The notes beneath the pieces were generated by a model, which ran no database searches, was not told the origin of the DNA, and worked only from the letters and a program-made list of their open reading frames with translations. Positions 48,572 to 60,680 of a stretch of DNA of 64,000 nt are shown here, piece after piece. Both the position numbers and the translations under genes were made by a program. The stretch is from Vicugna pacos (Eukaryota > Chordata > Mammalia > Artiodactyla > Camelidae): contig NC_132992.1 in the NCBI RefSeq assembly GCF_048564905.1, positions 29,188,501 through 29,252,500 of the forward strand, given 5' to 3'. Each line of letters opens with the position of its first letter. Positions within the stretch are counted from its first letter, which is position 1.

Positions 48572-49299
48572 GTAAGGGAAGCAGCTGAAGGCTGAGTCCT
48601 CCCGTCTCCCTGGGGCCACCTGCTCATGGCAGGACTTTGTCCACAGTGTAGGGCTCTTCCCACCCTCTTCTGCGGGACACGCACGCTGCACAGGTGAAGA
48701 TCTTGGTGATGAGGAATTCTCTCCCCCCAGCTCCAGCCGGCTGCTGTCTCCCCATCTCCCTGTCTCCCCGTCTCTCCTGCATCGAGTCTCCCATACTCCG
48801 TGCCCTGTAAATTCTGGTAGTCCAGACCTCACTGTCTTCTGAACTCTAACCTTCCTGAAGGAGGCTGATGGACTGGGAGAACTCCCGCCAGGCCTTCCCC
48901 CTTCTTTGCCTCTGTGTCCCCTAGATTGTCAGCCAGCTGGAGCCACAGAAGGAGAGGACCTGACGCAGGCTCCCTTCTGCCATGGTACCTATGTACCTCA
49001 CGGCCATGGGTCATAACGAGCTCTCCCTTGGTACTGCTTGACATTTGACATCTCTCCCTGTTAACTTTACAAACTCCCACTCTACGAAAGGCACATGGTT
49101 TTTCCACATCACTCCACCCGCTATCCAGGCAGCGTCCTCCTGGCAGATAGAGGAATTGAAAAAATTGTGTGACTTTGTTACTGTGGTTCCCAAACTGGTG
49201 TTCCATGGAACATTTTTGTAAAAGGTATTACTTGGTGTACATGTCAACAGGGGGTTTGGAGTCAGGTAAGGTTGGGGAAATATGTGGAATGTATCACAT

Positions 49300-50377
49300 T
49301 TTTTCATCTTTGAACTATAACTAACACATAATGTTACATAAACTTAAGATGTACAATATGATTATATTGCTATATATATTGCAAAATGTTTACCACAGTA
49401 AGGTTAGTGAATGCATCCTTCACCTCATGTAATTACCATTTGTTGTTGTGTTGTCGTTACAGTGAGAACATTTAACTTCCACTCTCATAGCAGCTTCCAA
49501 GCAGACAACACAGTATTGTTGGCTATAGTCACCACGCTGTACGTTTGATCCCCAGAATTAATTCATCTTTATAACTGAAAGTGTGTACCCTTTGGTCAAC
49601 ATCTTCCACTTCCTTCACTTTCCCCAACATCTGGTAACCATTAATCTACCTTCTGTTTCTATAGGTTCAATTATTTTTTAGATTCAGCATATAAACGAGA
49701 TCATACAATGCTTGTCTTTCTCTCTCTGACTTCTTTCATTTAGCATTATGCCCTGAAGATCCATCCATTGTGTTGCAAATGGCAGGACTTCCTTCTTTCC
49801 TATAGATAAATAACATTCCTCTGTGTGTGGGGGTGTGTGGGGGGGTGTTGGGGCATGTGTGTACATACCACATTTTCTTTATACATTCATCTATCTGTGG
49901 ACACTTAGACTATTTCATTTGTATACCTTGGCTATTGTAAGTAATGCCACAGTGAACATAAGGATGCAGATATCTCTCTGAGACTGTGATTTCATTCCCT
50001 TTGGTTATATGTCCAGAAGTGGGATTGCTGGATCCTTTGGTTATTTTATTTTTGATTTTTTGAGGAACCTCAATACTGTTTCCCATAGCGGCTGCACCAG
50101 TGTGTATTCCCACCAGCAGTGCACAAGGATTCCCTTTTCTCTGCATCCTCACCAGCATTTGTTATCCTTTTTTTTTTTTTAAATAACCATTGTGACAGGT
50201 GTGAAGGGACATCTCAATGTGGTTTTGATTTGATTTTCTTGATGATTAGTGATGCTGAGCACCTTTTTATGTACTTGTTGGCCATTTGCATGTGTTCTTG
50301 GAAAAATGTCTCTTCAGGTCCTTTGCCCATTTTAAATAATCAGATTGTTTGGTGAGAGGTTTTGAGGGCAGAGTTGG

Positions 50378-50408
<31 letters not shown>

Positions 50409-53400
50409 TGGCTGTTGAGTTATATGAGTTCCTTATGTATTTTGGATATTAAGTCCTTGTTAGATATGTGGTTTGCCAGTATTTTCTCGCATTTTGTTGA
50501 TTGTTTCTTTTGCTGCACAGAAACTTTTTTAGTTTGATGAGGTCCCTCATGTTGATTTTTACTTTTGGTGTCATATCCAAAAAATCATTGCCAGGACCAT
50601 GTCAAGGAGCCTACTCACCATGTTTTCTTCTAGGAATTTTACAGGTTCCAGTCTTACATTTAGGTCTTTAATCCATTTTGAGTTAACTTTTGTGACTCAA
50701 ACTTTTGTGTAAGATAGAAATCCAGTTGCATTCTTTTGCATGTGAATATCCTATTTTCCCAATATCACTTATGGAAAAGATTATCCTTTTACTGTTGAGT
50801 ATTCTTGGCTACTTTGTCAAATATTAGTTGACTATATACGCATAGTTTATTTCTGGGCTCTATATCCTGTTGTGTTGCTCTCGGTGTCTATTTTTAATGC
50901 CATTGCCTTGCTGCTTTGATTACTATAGCTTTGTAATGTAGTTTGAAATCAGGAAGTGTGACGTTCCCAGCTTTGTCCTTTCTCAAGATTGCTTTGGTTA
51001 TTTGGGGTCTTTTGTGGTACCATACAAAGTTTAGGACTATTTTTTTTTCTATTTCTGTGAAAAATGGCATTGGAATTTTGTTGGAATTGCATTAAATCTA
51101 CCAATGGCTTTGAGTAGTATGGACATTTTAACAATATTGACTCTTCTGACCCATGAACATAGGGTTTCTTTCCATGTGCTCATTTTCTTTCATCAGTGTC
51201 TTACTGTTTTCAGTGTATAAATCTTTCACTTCCTTAGTTAAATTTATTTGTAAGTATTTTATTGTTTTTGATGCTGTGGTAAATGGGACTGTTTTATTTC
51301 TTTCTCATATATTTCATTGTTACTGTATAGAAATTCAACTGATTTGTGTATATTGGCTTTGTATCCTGAAATTTTACTGAATTCATTTACTAGTTCTAAC
51401 AATTTTTTGGTGGAGACCAGGATTTTTCTATGTATAAGATCATGTCATCAGCAAACAGAACAATTTTACCTTTTCCTTTTTGATTCAAATGCCTCTTATT
51501 TATTTTTCTTGCCTAATTGCTCTGACTAGGATTTCTGGTACTGTATTATATAGGAGAGGAAATAGTAGACACCCTTGCCTTGACCCTGATCTTAGAGGAA
51601 AAGCTTTCAGCCTTTCACTGTTGAGTATGTTGTTAGCTGTGGTTTGTCATGTATGGCCTTTATTATGTGTGGTTGTGTTCTTTCTATACCAAGTTTATTG
51701 GAATTCTTATCAGAAAAATAAGTTGAATTTTGTCAAGTGCTTTTTTTCATCTATTGAGATGATTGTATGATTTTTGTCTTTCATTCTGTTAATGTGGTAT
51801 ATCACATTTACTGATTTGCGAATGCCAGGACCATCCTTGCATCCAAGAGATGAATCCCTCTTGATCATGATACATGATCCTTTTAACGATCTGTTCAATT
51901 TGGTATGCTAGTGTTTAACTAAAAATTTTTGCATCTATATTTATCAAAGATACTGGTCTGCAGTTTTTTCTTTCAGTATCCTTATCTGGTTTTGGTATCA
52001 GAGTAATGCTGCCTCGTAAAATAAGTTTGAAAGTATCCCTTCCTCTTCCATTTTTTTTTTTGGAAGAGTTTGAGAAGGATTGGTATAATTCTTCAAGTTT
52101 TAGTAGAATTTACCCATGAAGTCATTTGCTCCGAGAATTTTCTTTGGGGGGATATTTTTTATTTGTAATTCAATCTCCTTACTCATTATTGGTCTGTTCA
52201 AATTTTCTATTTCCTCATGATTCATTTTCAGTAAGTTGTATGTTTCAGGAGTTTATCAATTTATTCTGGGTTGTCCAATTTGGTGGCATATAAGTGTTCA
52301 TAGTAGTCTCCTCTGACCTTTTGTATTTGTGTGTTATCAGTTGTAATGTCTCTTCTTTCATTTATAATTGTATATATTTGAGTTTTCTCTCTTCCTCTTA
52401 GTAAGTCTAGCTAAAAGCTTGTTAATTTTGTTTATCTTTCCCAAAAGTCAGCTATTAGTTTTGTTGATCATTTTAACTGTTTTCCATTCTCAATTCATTC
52501 ATTTCTGCTCTGATCTTATTTCCTTCCTTACAGTATTAGAGTATTCTGGATCTGACTATATACTTATCTTTGACAGTATGTGATATATTTTCATATGTTT
52601 TCATGTTATTAATTAGTATACTTTCATTTCAGCTTGAAGAACTCCTTTCAGCATTTCTTATAGGTCAGATGTAGTGGTGATAAATTCTCTCAGATTTTAT
52701 TGTTTGGGAAAGTACTTATCTTACCTTCATTTCTAAAAGACAGCTCTCTGGATAGAGTGTTCTTAATTGGCAGGTTTTTGTTTCCACATTTTGAATATGT
52801 CACCCCAGTCTCTCCTGGCCTGTAGTGTTTCTGCTGAGTTATCCACTGATAGTCTAATGGGGGTTCCCTTGAATGAAATTTTTTCTCTTGCTTTTTTTTA
52901 AATTCTGTATCTCTGATTTTAGACAGTTTTATTATAAAGTATCTTCAAGAAGGTTGTTTGGGGTTGCAGTTTGGGGATGATCTATTAGCTTTATAAATTT
53001 GGATGTCCAAATATCAGGTTTGGAAAATTCTTAGCCATTATTTCTTGATACAAGCTTTCTGCCTCTTTCTTCTCTCTTCTCCTGGGACTCCAGTGATATG
53101 TAAATTGTTTCTCTTAATACTGTCCCTTAAGTCCTGTAGGGGTTCTTTATCCCTTTTCATTCTTTTTTCTTTTTGTTCTTTTTACTCGGTAATTTCAAAG
53201 TGTGTCTCTGAGTTCACCGATTCTTCTGTGTGACCCAGCGTGCTGCTGAAGCTCTCTGCTGAATTCTTCACCAGAGTCACTGTGTTCTGCAGTTCCGTAT
53301 TTCTTTTCTGTTCTTTTTTATGTTTTTTATGTTTTGTTCTCTTTGTTGAACTTATTTTGTTCTTGTAGTATTTTCTCTACATCATTAAATTGTTTATCTG

Positions 53401-54885
53401 CGTTCTCTTGTAGCTCTCTAAGCATCTTCAGAATAATTATTTTGAATTCCTTGTCAGGTAGTTCATGTATCTCCATGTCTCTGGGTTCAGTTACTAGAAG
53501 TTTACTGTGTTCTCTTTGAGTGTCATGTTTCCCTTCTTCGTCATGATCTCTGTAGCCTTGGATAGGTATCTGAGCATTTGAAGAAGCAGCCACCTCTTCC
53601 AGACTTCATGGACTGGCTTTGGTAAGGAAAAACTTTCACCTTCCGGTGGGGTCCATTAGAGTCTTGTGCTGTGACCTGAGGCCTGGTGGTTCAGGGCACC
53701 AAGCGCAGGGGTATGTGGCAGCTTTGGGTCCAGAGATGGTGTGATGTCTCATCAGGACACTGGGGTCAACAACACTGACAACTGCATGGTCCTTGGCAAA
53801 TGCTGCTGAGGTTCCTCAGTGGCTGCAAGGACTTTGGGGATCCTCCACAGTGCTTCCAGGTGTAGTGACAAGGGACGAGGGCAGGCAGTGGTGGTGGCCA
53901 GAGCCACTGGTGCACACACACATGCAAGGACCAGCTGCAGGTGCCTTTCTGGTGGCAGAGGCCAACTGCAGACACACAGGGAGCAGCAGGGGTAGGGCCA
54001 GCACCCAAGCCCAGAGCCACCTGTGGGCACACTGGCATCTGCGGGGACCCTGGCTGTCAGCATGCACTCCTGTGGCCGTGGGTCTCACCCGGATGCATGC
54101 ACAGCAGTGGAGCCCAGTGATGGGAGCTGGGCCGGCAGCTTGCTGGCATCCAGCTGGAACAGCTAACCTGAGTGCCTGTACGGCAGTGGGATCAGCCAAA
54201 GGGGTCTAGGGGGCACCTTGTATTTGTACAACCACAGAGGCTGGGGCTGACTGCCAGTGCAGGTCTTGGTTTCTGGCCGTTGGTGGGGAGGCAATGGAGA
54301 CAGAACAGGTGGCTGGGCATCTGTGAACACAAAGACCTATGGGGCAAAAACCAGTCAGGATTTTGTGGCAGCTGTGCTGGCTTTTGGTTTCTTCAGTGGC
54401 AGAAGCTGCTGGGCCCTCAGCGAGCAAGTCCCTGGGAACCATGGTGGCTCTGCTGTGTGGCTGATACTGGTGGCCCCTGCCCTTCCTCCTGTTCCTCGCC
54501 ATCACTAGACATCTCAGCTCTGCCAGTCTCTGGCTGCAGTGAAACTGAAGCTGGTCCTTCATTTGGTGCCCCTGAAGGCTGGGACACCTGTCACCCACCT
54601 CGCTCTTGCTTCCGCGCAAAGGGCACTCTGCCTAGCTGAGGAGTTTCACTCTGCACTGAGCAGTGCCAGCCGGAGGGGTACAGACAAAACGAAGCTGGTT
54701 TTCCTTCCCATTTTGTGCACTTACTCTCAGATATTTTGTCCCACTATGTTGCTGAAGTTTCTTACGTGGACTCTCGAACTCTCTTCAGACTGGTTTTGTT
54801 CATGGACAGCTGTTTAATTTAATTGGTCTGTGTTGGGGGACCAGTGCTGGGTCTCTACTCCCCCATCTCAGTGACATCAGTCTTA
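49300..54885 (-). mobile_element. Long antisense L1, missing ORF2 5' third
   Basis: Read on the minus strand: a GC-rich 5' UTR (about 54885-53600), an ORF1 region (about 53593-52620), then ORF2 from the start of its reverse transcriptase part to the 3' end, and a 3' UTR reaching about 49300. The ORF1 N-terminus is readable at 53593-53327 (ELPDKEFKIIILKMLRELQE). The RT catalytic motif FADD is readable around 51443-51456 on the minus strand (LFADDMI). ORF2 begins near the INKTNS...GKINKINK segment at about 52430-52470, so the endonuclease domain (about 1 kb) is absent. Frames are broken by several stops; inactive. Confidence 0.8.
53327..53593 (-). pseudogene. L1 ORF1 N-terminal remnant
   Basis: 88-codon open piece of the L1 ORF1 protein (RNA-binding chaperone). 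The KEFKIIILKMLRELQENADK block and the following Gln/Asn-rich heptads match the start of the ORF1 coiled coil. The frame stops early and the downstream RNA-binding part lies in broken frames, so this is a fossil, not a host gene. Confidence 0.7.
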
Positions 54886-55203
54886 AATATGTCACCTTTT
54901 GTAACTTCAGGAAGCACATTTAAGATTATAAAGCCACTGAGAAATAAATGTTGAACCCAGTGTTTCCTTAACTTTTTGGACACAAGACATTCATTATTAT
55001 CCCATAAAAATACTCTTCAGAACACCGCGTGTCTGAGGGAATCAGCCTCTGATGTTTGGAAACAGCTCCCCCTGGTGCTCAGGGGAGGAGAAGCAGGCAG
55101 CCATCTCTCTGGAAGGTGTCTTTTCTCCTTGCTCTCCCTGAGGCCTGCACAGATCGATCCCTGGGCTCAGTTAGGTCCTGGGCTGAGCAGCACTAAATCT
55201 TTG

Positions 55204-55865
55204 TTGTTGTTGTCATTGAGTTATAGTCAGATTACAATGTTGTGTCAATTTCCAGTGTACAGCACAATTTTTCAGTTACACATGGACATACATATATTCA
55301 GTGTCACATTCTTTTTCACTGTGAGCTACCACCAGATCTTGTATATATTTCCCTGTGCAACTGTGCTATACAGTATACTCTTGTTTATCTATTTTACATA
55401 TGCCTGTCAGTATCTGCAAATTTCGAACTCCCAGTCTGTATTCTATGTCTATGAGTCTGTTTCTGTTTTGTATTTATGCTCTTTTTTTTTTTTAGATTCC
55501 ACATATGAGCGATCTCATATGGTATTTTTCTTTCTCTTTCTGGCTTACTTCACTAAGAATGACATTCTCCAGGAGCATCCATGTTGCTGCAAATGGCGTT
55601 ATGTTGTCATTTTTTTCTCGCTGAACAGTTTTCCATTGTATAAATATACCACATCTTCTTTATCCAGTCATCTGCTGGTGGACATTTAGGCTGTCTCCAT
55701 GTCTTGGCTATTGTAAATAGTGCTGCTATGAACATTGGGGTGCAGGTGTCATTTTGAAGTAGGGTTCCTTCTGGGTATATGCCCAGGAGCAGGATTTCTG
55801 GGTCATATGGTAAGTCTATTCCTAGTCTTTTGAGGAATCTCCATACTGATTTCTACAGTGGCTGC
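55204..55865 (-). mobile_element. Young L1 3' end, antisense
   Basis: About 660 bases of reverse-complement L1 3' end: GATTACAATGTTGTGTCAAT, TATTTCCCTGTGCAACTGTG, TTCCACATATGAGCGATCTC, CTTCTTTATCCAGTCATCTG, TGGCTATTGTAAATAGTGCT. Flanked by AC(T/C)AAATCTTTG at 55192-55203 and 55866-55877, a 12-base target-site duplication with one mismatch, so it is recent. Confidence 0.9.
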
Positions 55866-56945
55866 ACCAAATCTTTGCAGCTCACAGAGTGCCTTACAAA
55901 GTACAGTATTTAATATGACAAACCTTATAGGGAGATAAGGCTTAAGATCCTTTGTAACTAATTGTAACCTACCTAAAACTTTACACTTCCCTGTGTTGTT
56001 GGGATTGCCAATATCTAATCATATCTGAGGATGCTGGAACCAACATTCAAAATGGATGTAAATCCGCTGAACTAATAGTAAAATGAAAGTACTGTTTGCT
56101 GTAAAAAAAAAAAAATATGCTATGACTTAGCTTGATCATTTAGGGGCTGTCTTTCCTAGTTTTTGGTTTTAACAAAATAATAGGAGGAAGACTTTTTCCT
56201 TTTTATATCCTCTTTCAAAATCCTCTTTGTCCTCCAAGTCAGGAAATGTTTATTTTCTTCATGGTATCTTCCCACTCCATCTTTGGACCTCTTTATTAGA
56301 ATAAAGTTAGAATTCTTGGACAGTCCGATCTGAATTCACCTAAATCAGACAATAGTCTCTAAATACTGAAAGAATATTTCCTCAGTTTTGTGCTGTTTAT
56401 GTGACAATGGCTACAAACATGACACACTTTTCAATTTACTCTGCCTCACATTTTCTCGCTCTCTTTCTTCTGTCATCATTCAACAAAGCAATAAATCAAG
56501 CCCTGATTACTGGCAATTGCCCACCAATTTCAGGCTCCTGACGGATTGCCCCTGATCATGGAGTTGAACAGAAAATGCACTCAGTACCCTGTTGTACTGT
56601 AGTTCCAACATACAAATACAACAGATGTCAGTAACCTCGAATGTAGTTTATAGCACGATAATTAGGAAGCGGTGAGTTGAGTATCTGTTGCCTTTTAAAA
56701 TATAATTTACTTAACTGCAAATTGTAATTTTTAATAATAGGCATATCTAATAACTGGCTCACAGAATTCCTGAAATTTTAACAATCAGCTCTTCCAAGGC
56801 AAGCTGACTCCGGCCCAACATTGTATGATTTCCCAGATTCCTGTTTCTTGTTAGGAGAACAAGCCATAGACAAACAAGCTCTGTGTTCCACTGGAGACTG
56901 TGGAGATAGGAAAGGGGGGGATGACATTCTCCGTGTGTCTTTCAG

Positions 56946-57115
56946 ACGGGTCAGTCTATGAGCCGGATATGGCGGCCAACTTCTGCCCCGACCACAAGGC
57001 ACCCATGGTGCTGTTCTTGGACCGCGTTTATGGCATCAAGGACCAGACTTTCCTGCTCCACTTGCTGGAGGTTGGATTTTTACCTGACTTAAGAGCCTCT
57101 GCCTCTCTAGATACG
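56946..57115 (+). CDS. RYR3: RYR3 exon M (170 nt)
   Basis: Two bases complete Asp, then [56 protein letters not shown], phase 0. The acceptor is GTGTCTTTCAG and the donor ACG|GTAAGT. The arginine of FLDRVYGI aligns with RyR1 Arg2508 and is kept. [18 protein letters not shown] is the RYR3 version of a segment that differs in RYR1 (GALVQPKMSASFVPDHK). Confidence 0.97.
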
Positions 57116-59500
57116 GTAAGTGGTTAAAATAAGAAAAATTCTTTCCCCATCATTGTAAATAGTTCACATTGGAATTGGAAGGGAGTATTTTCTATCCATT
57201 CACTGATTACATATTAGTTAAGTTGTTTTCAAGGGTGAGAAAAGAGAGGAACCAAGAAAGGGAAGATCCGAATTTATTGGTCCAGAGACTTAGATGTAGG
57301 TAAGCTTGACCTCAGATACTCAGTCTAGCTATCTCTATTGCCAGCTTTCTCAGCCTCAGCACGGTTTATTGTGGGAGGCCATCCCGAGCTTTGTAGGATG
57401 TTGAGCAGCCTCCCTGCCTCTACTGGTACTATGTTCTGGTAGCACCACCCCCCAACGCAATTCTAGATCTCATTAAATGTACCTGGGGGGACAAAGCCAC
57501 CCTCACCTGAGAACTGTGGCTCTATCACTTATGAAAAAGGCCAGCTGGGCAGCATTATAGGCTGGAAATACTCATCCCACCATCACTCCTTAAGTTGCAG
57601 GCACTGACCATCAGGAAACATGGTCAGAAGCTCAGAACATGACAGGGTCAGTGTAAGAGGCCAAGTACAAATCCAAGTTTGACAGTCAAGTGTGAGGCGG
57701 GGTAATCTACCATCAACAGACATCAAGACAGGAGGCCCCAGGAGTTAGAAAGCGTAGATGCCAGATGCCCCAGGTCAGGACTAAGCAGAGAGACGGTCCA
57801 CCAGGAGTCCTGGATCCAAGGAGAAAAGACCCGTGCGACCAGTTTAAGTTTTAAAAGACATCTTGGTCAGTTTAGGGTTGTTTTTAAAGAGCCCATGGCA
57901 TATCAGTCATAAAGTCTCTCAAAGGCTCCACCTGGTGTCCAGCAGAGATAGAAGTCTGAGCTCTGGTGATGGGTGGCCGGCTAGCCATTACTTTATCTGG
58001 GGATGAGCTGACTCATTTACCTGCCTTACCTAGAAATGGATGGGGTTACCCAGAAATGGAAATCAGTACGAGCCCTAATCAGAATGGGAGTTTCGTCTCT
58101 GTCTGCGGATGGAGATAAGAAATGGTATATCCTTGACGGTGTTACAGGCTTATGACCGTTTTGTGAAATGAAAGCAGTGCTTCCACAGCTACTTGAGCTT
58201 TCTTATAAGCTCCTTGATTTAAAAAATAATCATTTTTTAACTTGTGGGGCATTCCCAAGTTTCCTGATCAAAGCATTCAACTTGTTTGTAGATCAAATAA
58301 ACAGCAAATACTATTCCAGCATCTGGTGTTCACATCACATGCTTGTCTAAAGCACCATCTACCACAAAAGCAGCTTTACATTCGGTTCCTCAGCACATGA
58401 ATTTTCATGCATTCTTTTTGGAAAACTTAAGTCAGTGGAGTCAAAGCTCTTCCTCCCTCCTATTAACAACTCTGTCTTTTAAAGTGATAAATGCGAAAGA
58501 TGAGCTCTTTCTTTCCGTCTAACGCCTGCCATTCCTAGAAGGCAAACTTTTGATAATGAAGAGGAACACCCAGAAATATGTACCGTTCAAAGAAAACAGT
58601 TTATCAGATCAGAAGGGAGAGAAAATGTGTTACAGTTATAATGGCTGTGATCATCACAGGGAATAAGGACATTATTTTATCTGCGGGGACCTCAAGGTTT
58701 CTTTTGAAGCGCTTCGCTTTTCAAAGATGGAAGTTGAGCACGCCGCGGCTACACTTAGTGTGAATAAGTGGGCCTTCCTTAAATCCTGCCTGTCTAAATG
58801 AGCGAGAGAGAACATTGTGAGTGAGCCTTACAGCAGAGTTTTCGAGGAGGTCCTCGGTTTCCGTTCCCTGTGCACGCTATCCCTGGCAGAGGCGGGTGCC
58901 CTCCAGTGATGTCTCACCCTCATGTCAATGGTCAGATTGCAGGTGGTTGACGATGCCCGTCAGTTAGGTGATGGGAGTCAGAGCTCCAATTTCTCTGTGT
59001 AAAACTGTCACAAAGCCCGTGAGTTTGAGACCTTACTCCTGCTGTAACCACTGACTAATCTCAAAGTCACAAGAGGACGGCTAGTGGGTCTCCATCAGGT
59101 GAGAAAAGAGAGCAAACACCAGAAGAAGGTGCAGTAGCCTGGCAGCTGGACTTCACACACGTCGAGGGTGTTGAGTTAGCCTGTTCATCAGCTGATTGTC
59201 ATAAGGGTTGAGGATTCTTCTTTGAAGGGAACAGACCTTTGTGGACCACTTGGAATGAGTCAGTGCCAATCAGCCTTTGCTTCTCTTCTGTTCGTTTCTT
59301 TTAACCTGATTTTTTTTTTCTTTTAAGATGCAAAAGAGAAATAGGCCTCCTTAGACAAAGTAAAAAGTTGTTCGGTCTGTCGCTGTGAAACACAGATATG
59401 TGGAAACGTCCCTGCCCCATGAGATGAGAGCTCAGTGCAGGGGGAAACCTGGCTCCGTCTTCCCGGGGAGGTTAACCCGCATCGCAACCCCCTTTCGTAG
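57116..59500 (+). other. RYR3: RYR3 intron M-N
   Basis: 2.4-kb intron with a MER20 remnant (about 57345-57525). The remainder is unassigned; no gene is supported. Confidence 0.8.
57345..57525 (-). mobile_element. MER20 hAT remnant, antisense
   Basis: Reverse-complement MER20 features: TTTGTAGGATGTTGAGCAGC, CTCCCTGCCTCTACTGGTAC, GTAGCACCACCCCCCAACGC, and an ACCTGAGAACTG end. MER20 is an ancient placental-mammal DNA transposon. Confidence 0.75.
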
Positions 59501-59721
59501 GTTGCCCTGAGCACCACAGAGGCCGCGCTGGCGCTGAACAGGTACCTCTGCTCGGCCGTGCTCCCCCTCCTCACACGGTGCGCCCCGCTCTTTGCCGGAA
59601 CAGAGCACTACACCTCTTTGATCGATTCTACGCTGCAGACCATCTACAGGCTTTCCAAGGGCCGTTCCCTCACCAAAGCTCAGAGGGACACCATCGAGCA
59701 ATGTTTGCTTGCCATCTGCAA
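59501..59721 (+). CDS. RYR3: RYR3 exon N (221 nt)
   Basis: Encodes [73 protein letters not shown] and two bases of Asn. The acceptor is CCTTTCGTAG and the donor CAA|GTAAGT. [28 protein letters not shown] and [14 protein letters not shown] are deeply conserved in the family. The exon is intact, with no stop. Confidence 0.97.
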
Positions 59722-60339
59722 GTAAGTACCCGCTGCCACGTCTTTCACTTCTGTGTACACGTCCACATCCGCCTCCTTTCGTCGTGTCATTTAGAACCTG
59801 ATCAATCTAGTTTGAGAATACGCTCAGCCCCTTAGGATGTGCTGGGTCCCCTCTTTGCCGCAGGCTCTTTCTGGTCCCCTCTCTTTTGAGGCTCATGTCT
59901 CACGGTGGGTAAGTGGGGGCACAGCGCAGCCTCCGGCCCTGAGGGCTGATGGGCCGGGGGATGAGACTGGCTTCAGGCCTGAAGTATTCAGATTAAGAAC
60001 TAATACTTCAGTTCCTAAAATAAAGCCGGAAGCAGATTTTCCCCTTCTCGGTGAGTGGACCTTTACACAGAGGCCAGATCCTAAAAGTGTGAATCAAAGC
60101 CACCCACCTCCAGGCCCCTCGAGACCTGGAGCGAAGGAAAGACAGAGTCACCAGTCCCAGTGGGGAATTACAGGCAGTAGTTTCCACCGCTGCAGACGGG
60201 CATCAGAGCCAGGCAAGGACAGGGGGTAAAGTCGCTCCAGGAGCCTGGATCATCCGAAAACGACACCAGGCCAGTCAAAGGGCTCCTCCAATGGCAGGTC
60301 TCAGCAGCGCAGGCCAGGCCCAGGACCTGCTGTCTTAAA

Positions 60340-60680
60340 CCAGTGGTTTTACAGCTCAGCTGCATGTTAGAATCACCGGGGGCGGGGGGGCCGGTATAGC
60401 TCAGTGGCAGAGTGCAAGTCTAGCGTGCAGGAAGTCGTGGGTTCAACCCCTAGTACCTCTATTAAAAAATAAATAAAACAAAAATAAATCCTGTTACCTT
60501 CCCCCAAAAAACAAGGAAACAGGGAAAGAAAAAACAGAACCCCCAAGAAAAGAATCACCTGGGGAGCTACTAAATGAATACCCTAGTGTCCAGGCCACAC
60601 CTCAGCCTAAAAAACCACAATCTTTCGGGGTGAGAGGCAGGCCTCTAGCTTTTGAAACTCCCTCAGATGATACCAGGATG
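60340..60680 (+). mobile_element. MER5-type hAT remnant split by SINE
   Basis: Left part (60340-60377) begins CAGTGGTTTTACAGCTCAGC and runs to GTTAGAATCACC. After the SINE it resumes with AATCACCTGGGGAGCTACTA and CCAGGCCACACCTCAGCC. Joined, they give the usual order of a MER5 terminal region. Confidence 0.7.
60378..60550 (+). repeat. Camelid tRNA-derived SINE, nested
   Basis: tRNA-like head GGTATAGCTCAGTGGCAGAG and GTGGGTTCAACCCCTAGTAC, then a long A-rich tail. Flanked by AGAATCACC at 60369-60377 and 60551-60559, the duplicated target within the MER5 remnant. Confidence 0.85.

Larger units (their letters stand above)
48572..56945 (+). other. RYR3: RYR3 intron L-M (8.4 kb)
   Basis: About 5.6 kb of this intron is one antisense L1 (49300-54885), followed by a second, younger antisense L1 3' end (55204-55865). 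From 55.9 to 56.9 kb it is AT-rich with nothing I can name. From 48.6 to 49.3 kb there is no clear repeat. Confidence 0.8.

Noticed and set aside
53752-54639. Several overlapping open frames of 80-155 codons on both strands
   Set aside because: They lie in the GC-rich 5' UTR of the antisense L1. Low-complexity, non-homologous peptides.
54976-55689. 237-codon open frame on the + strand
   Set aside because: Most of it is the reverse strand of a young L1 3' end with a target-site duplication; it is not a host gene.
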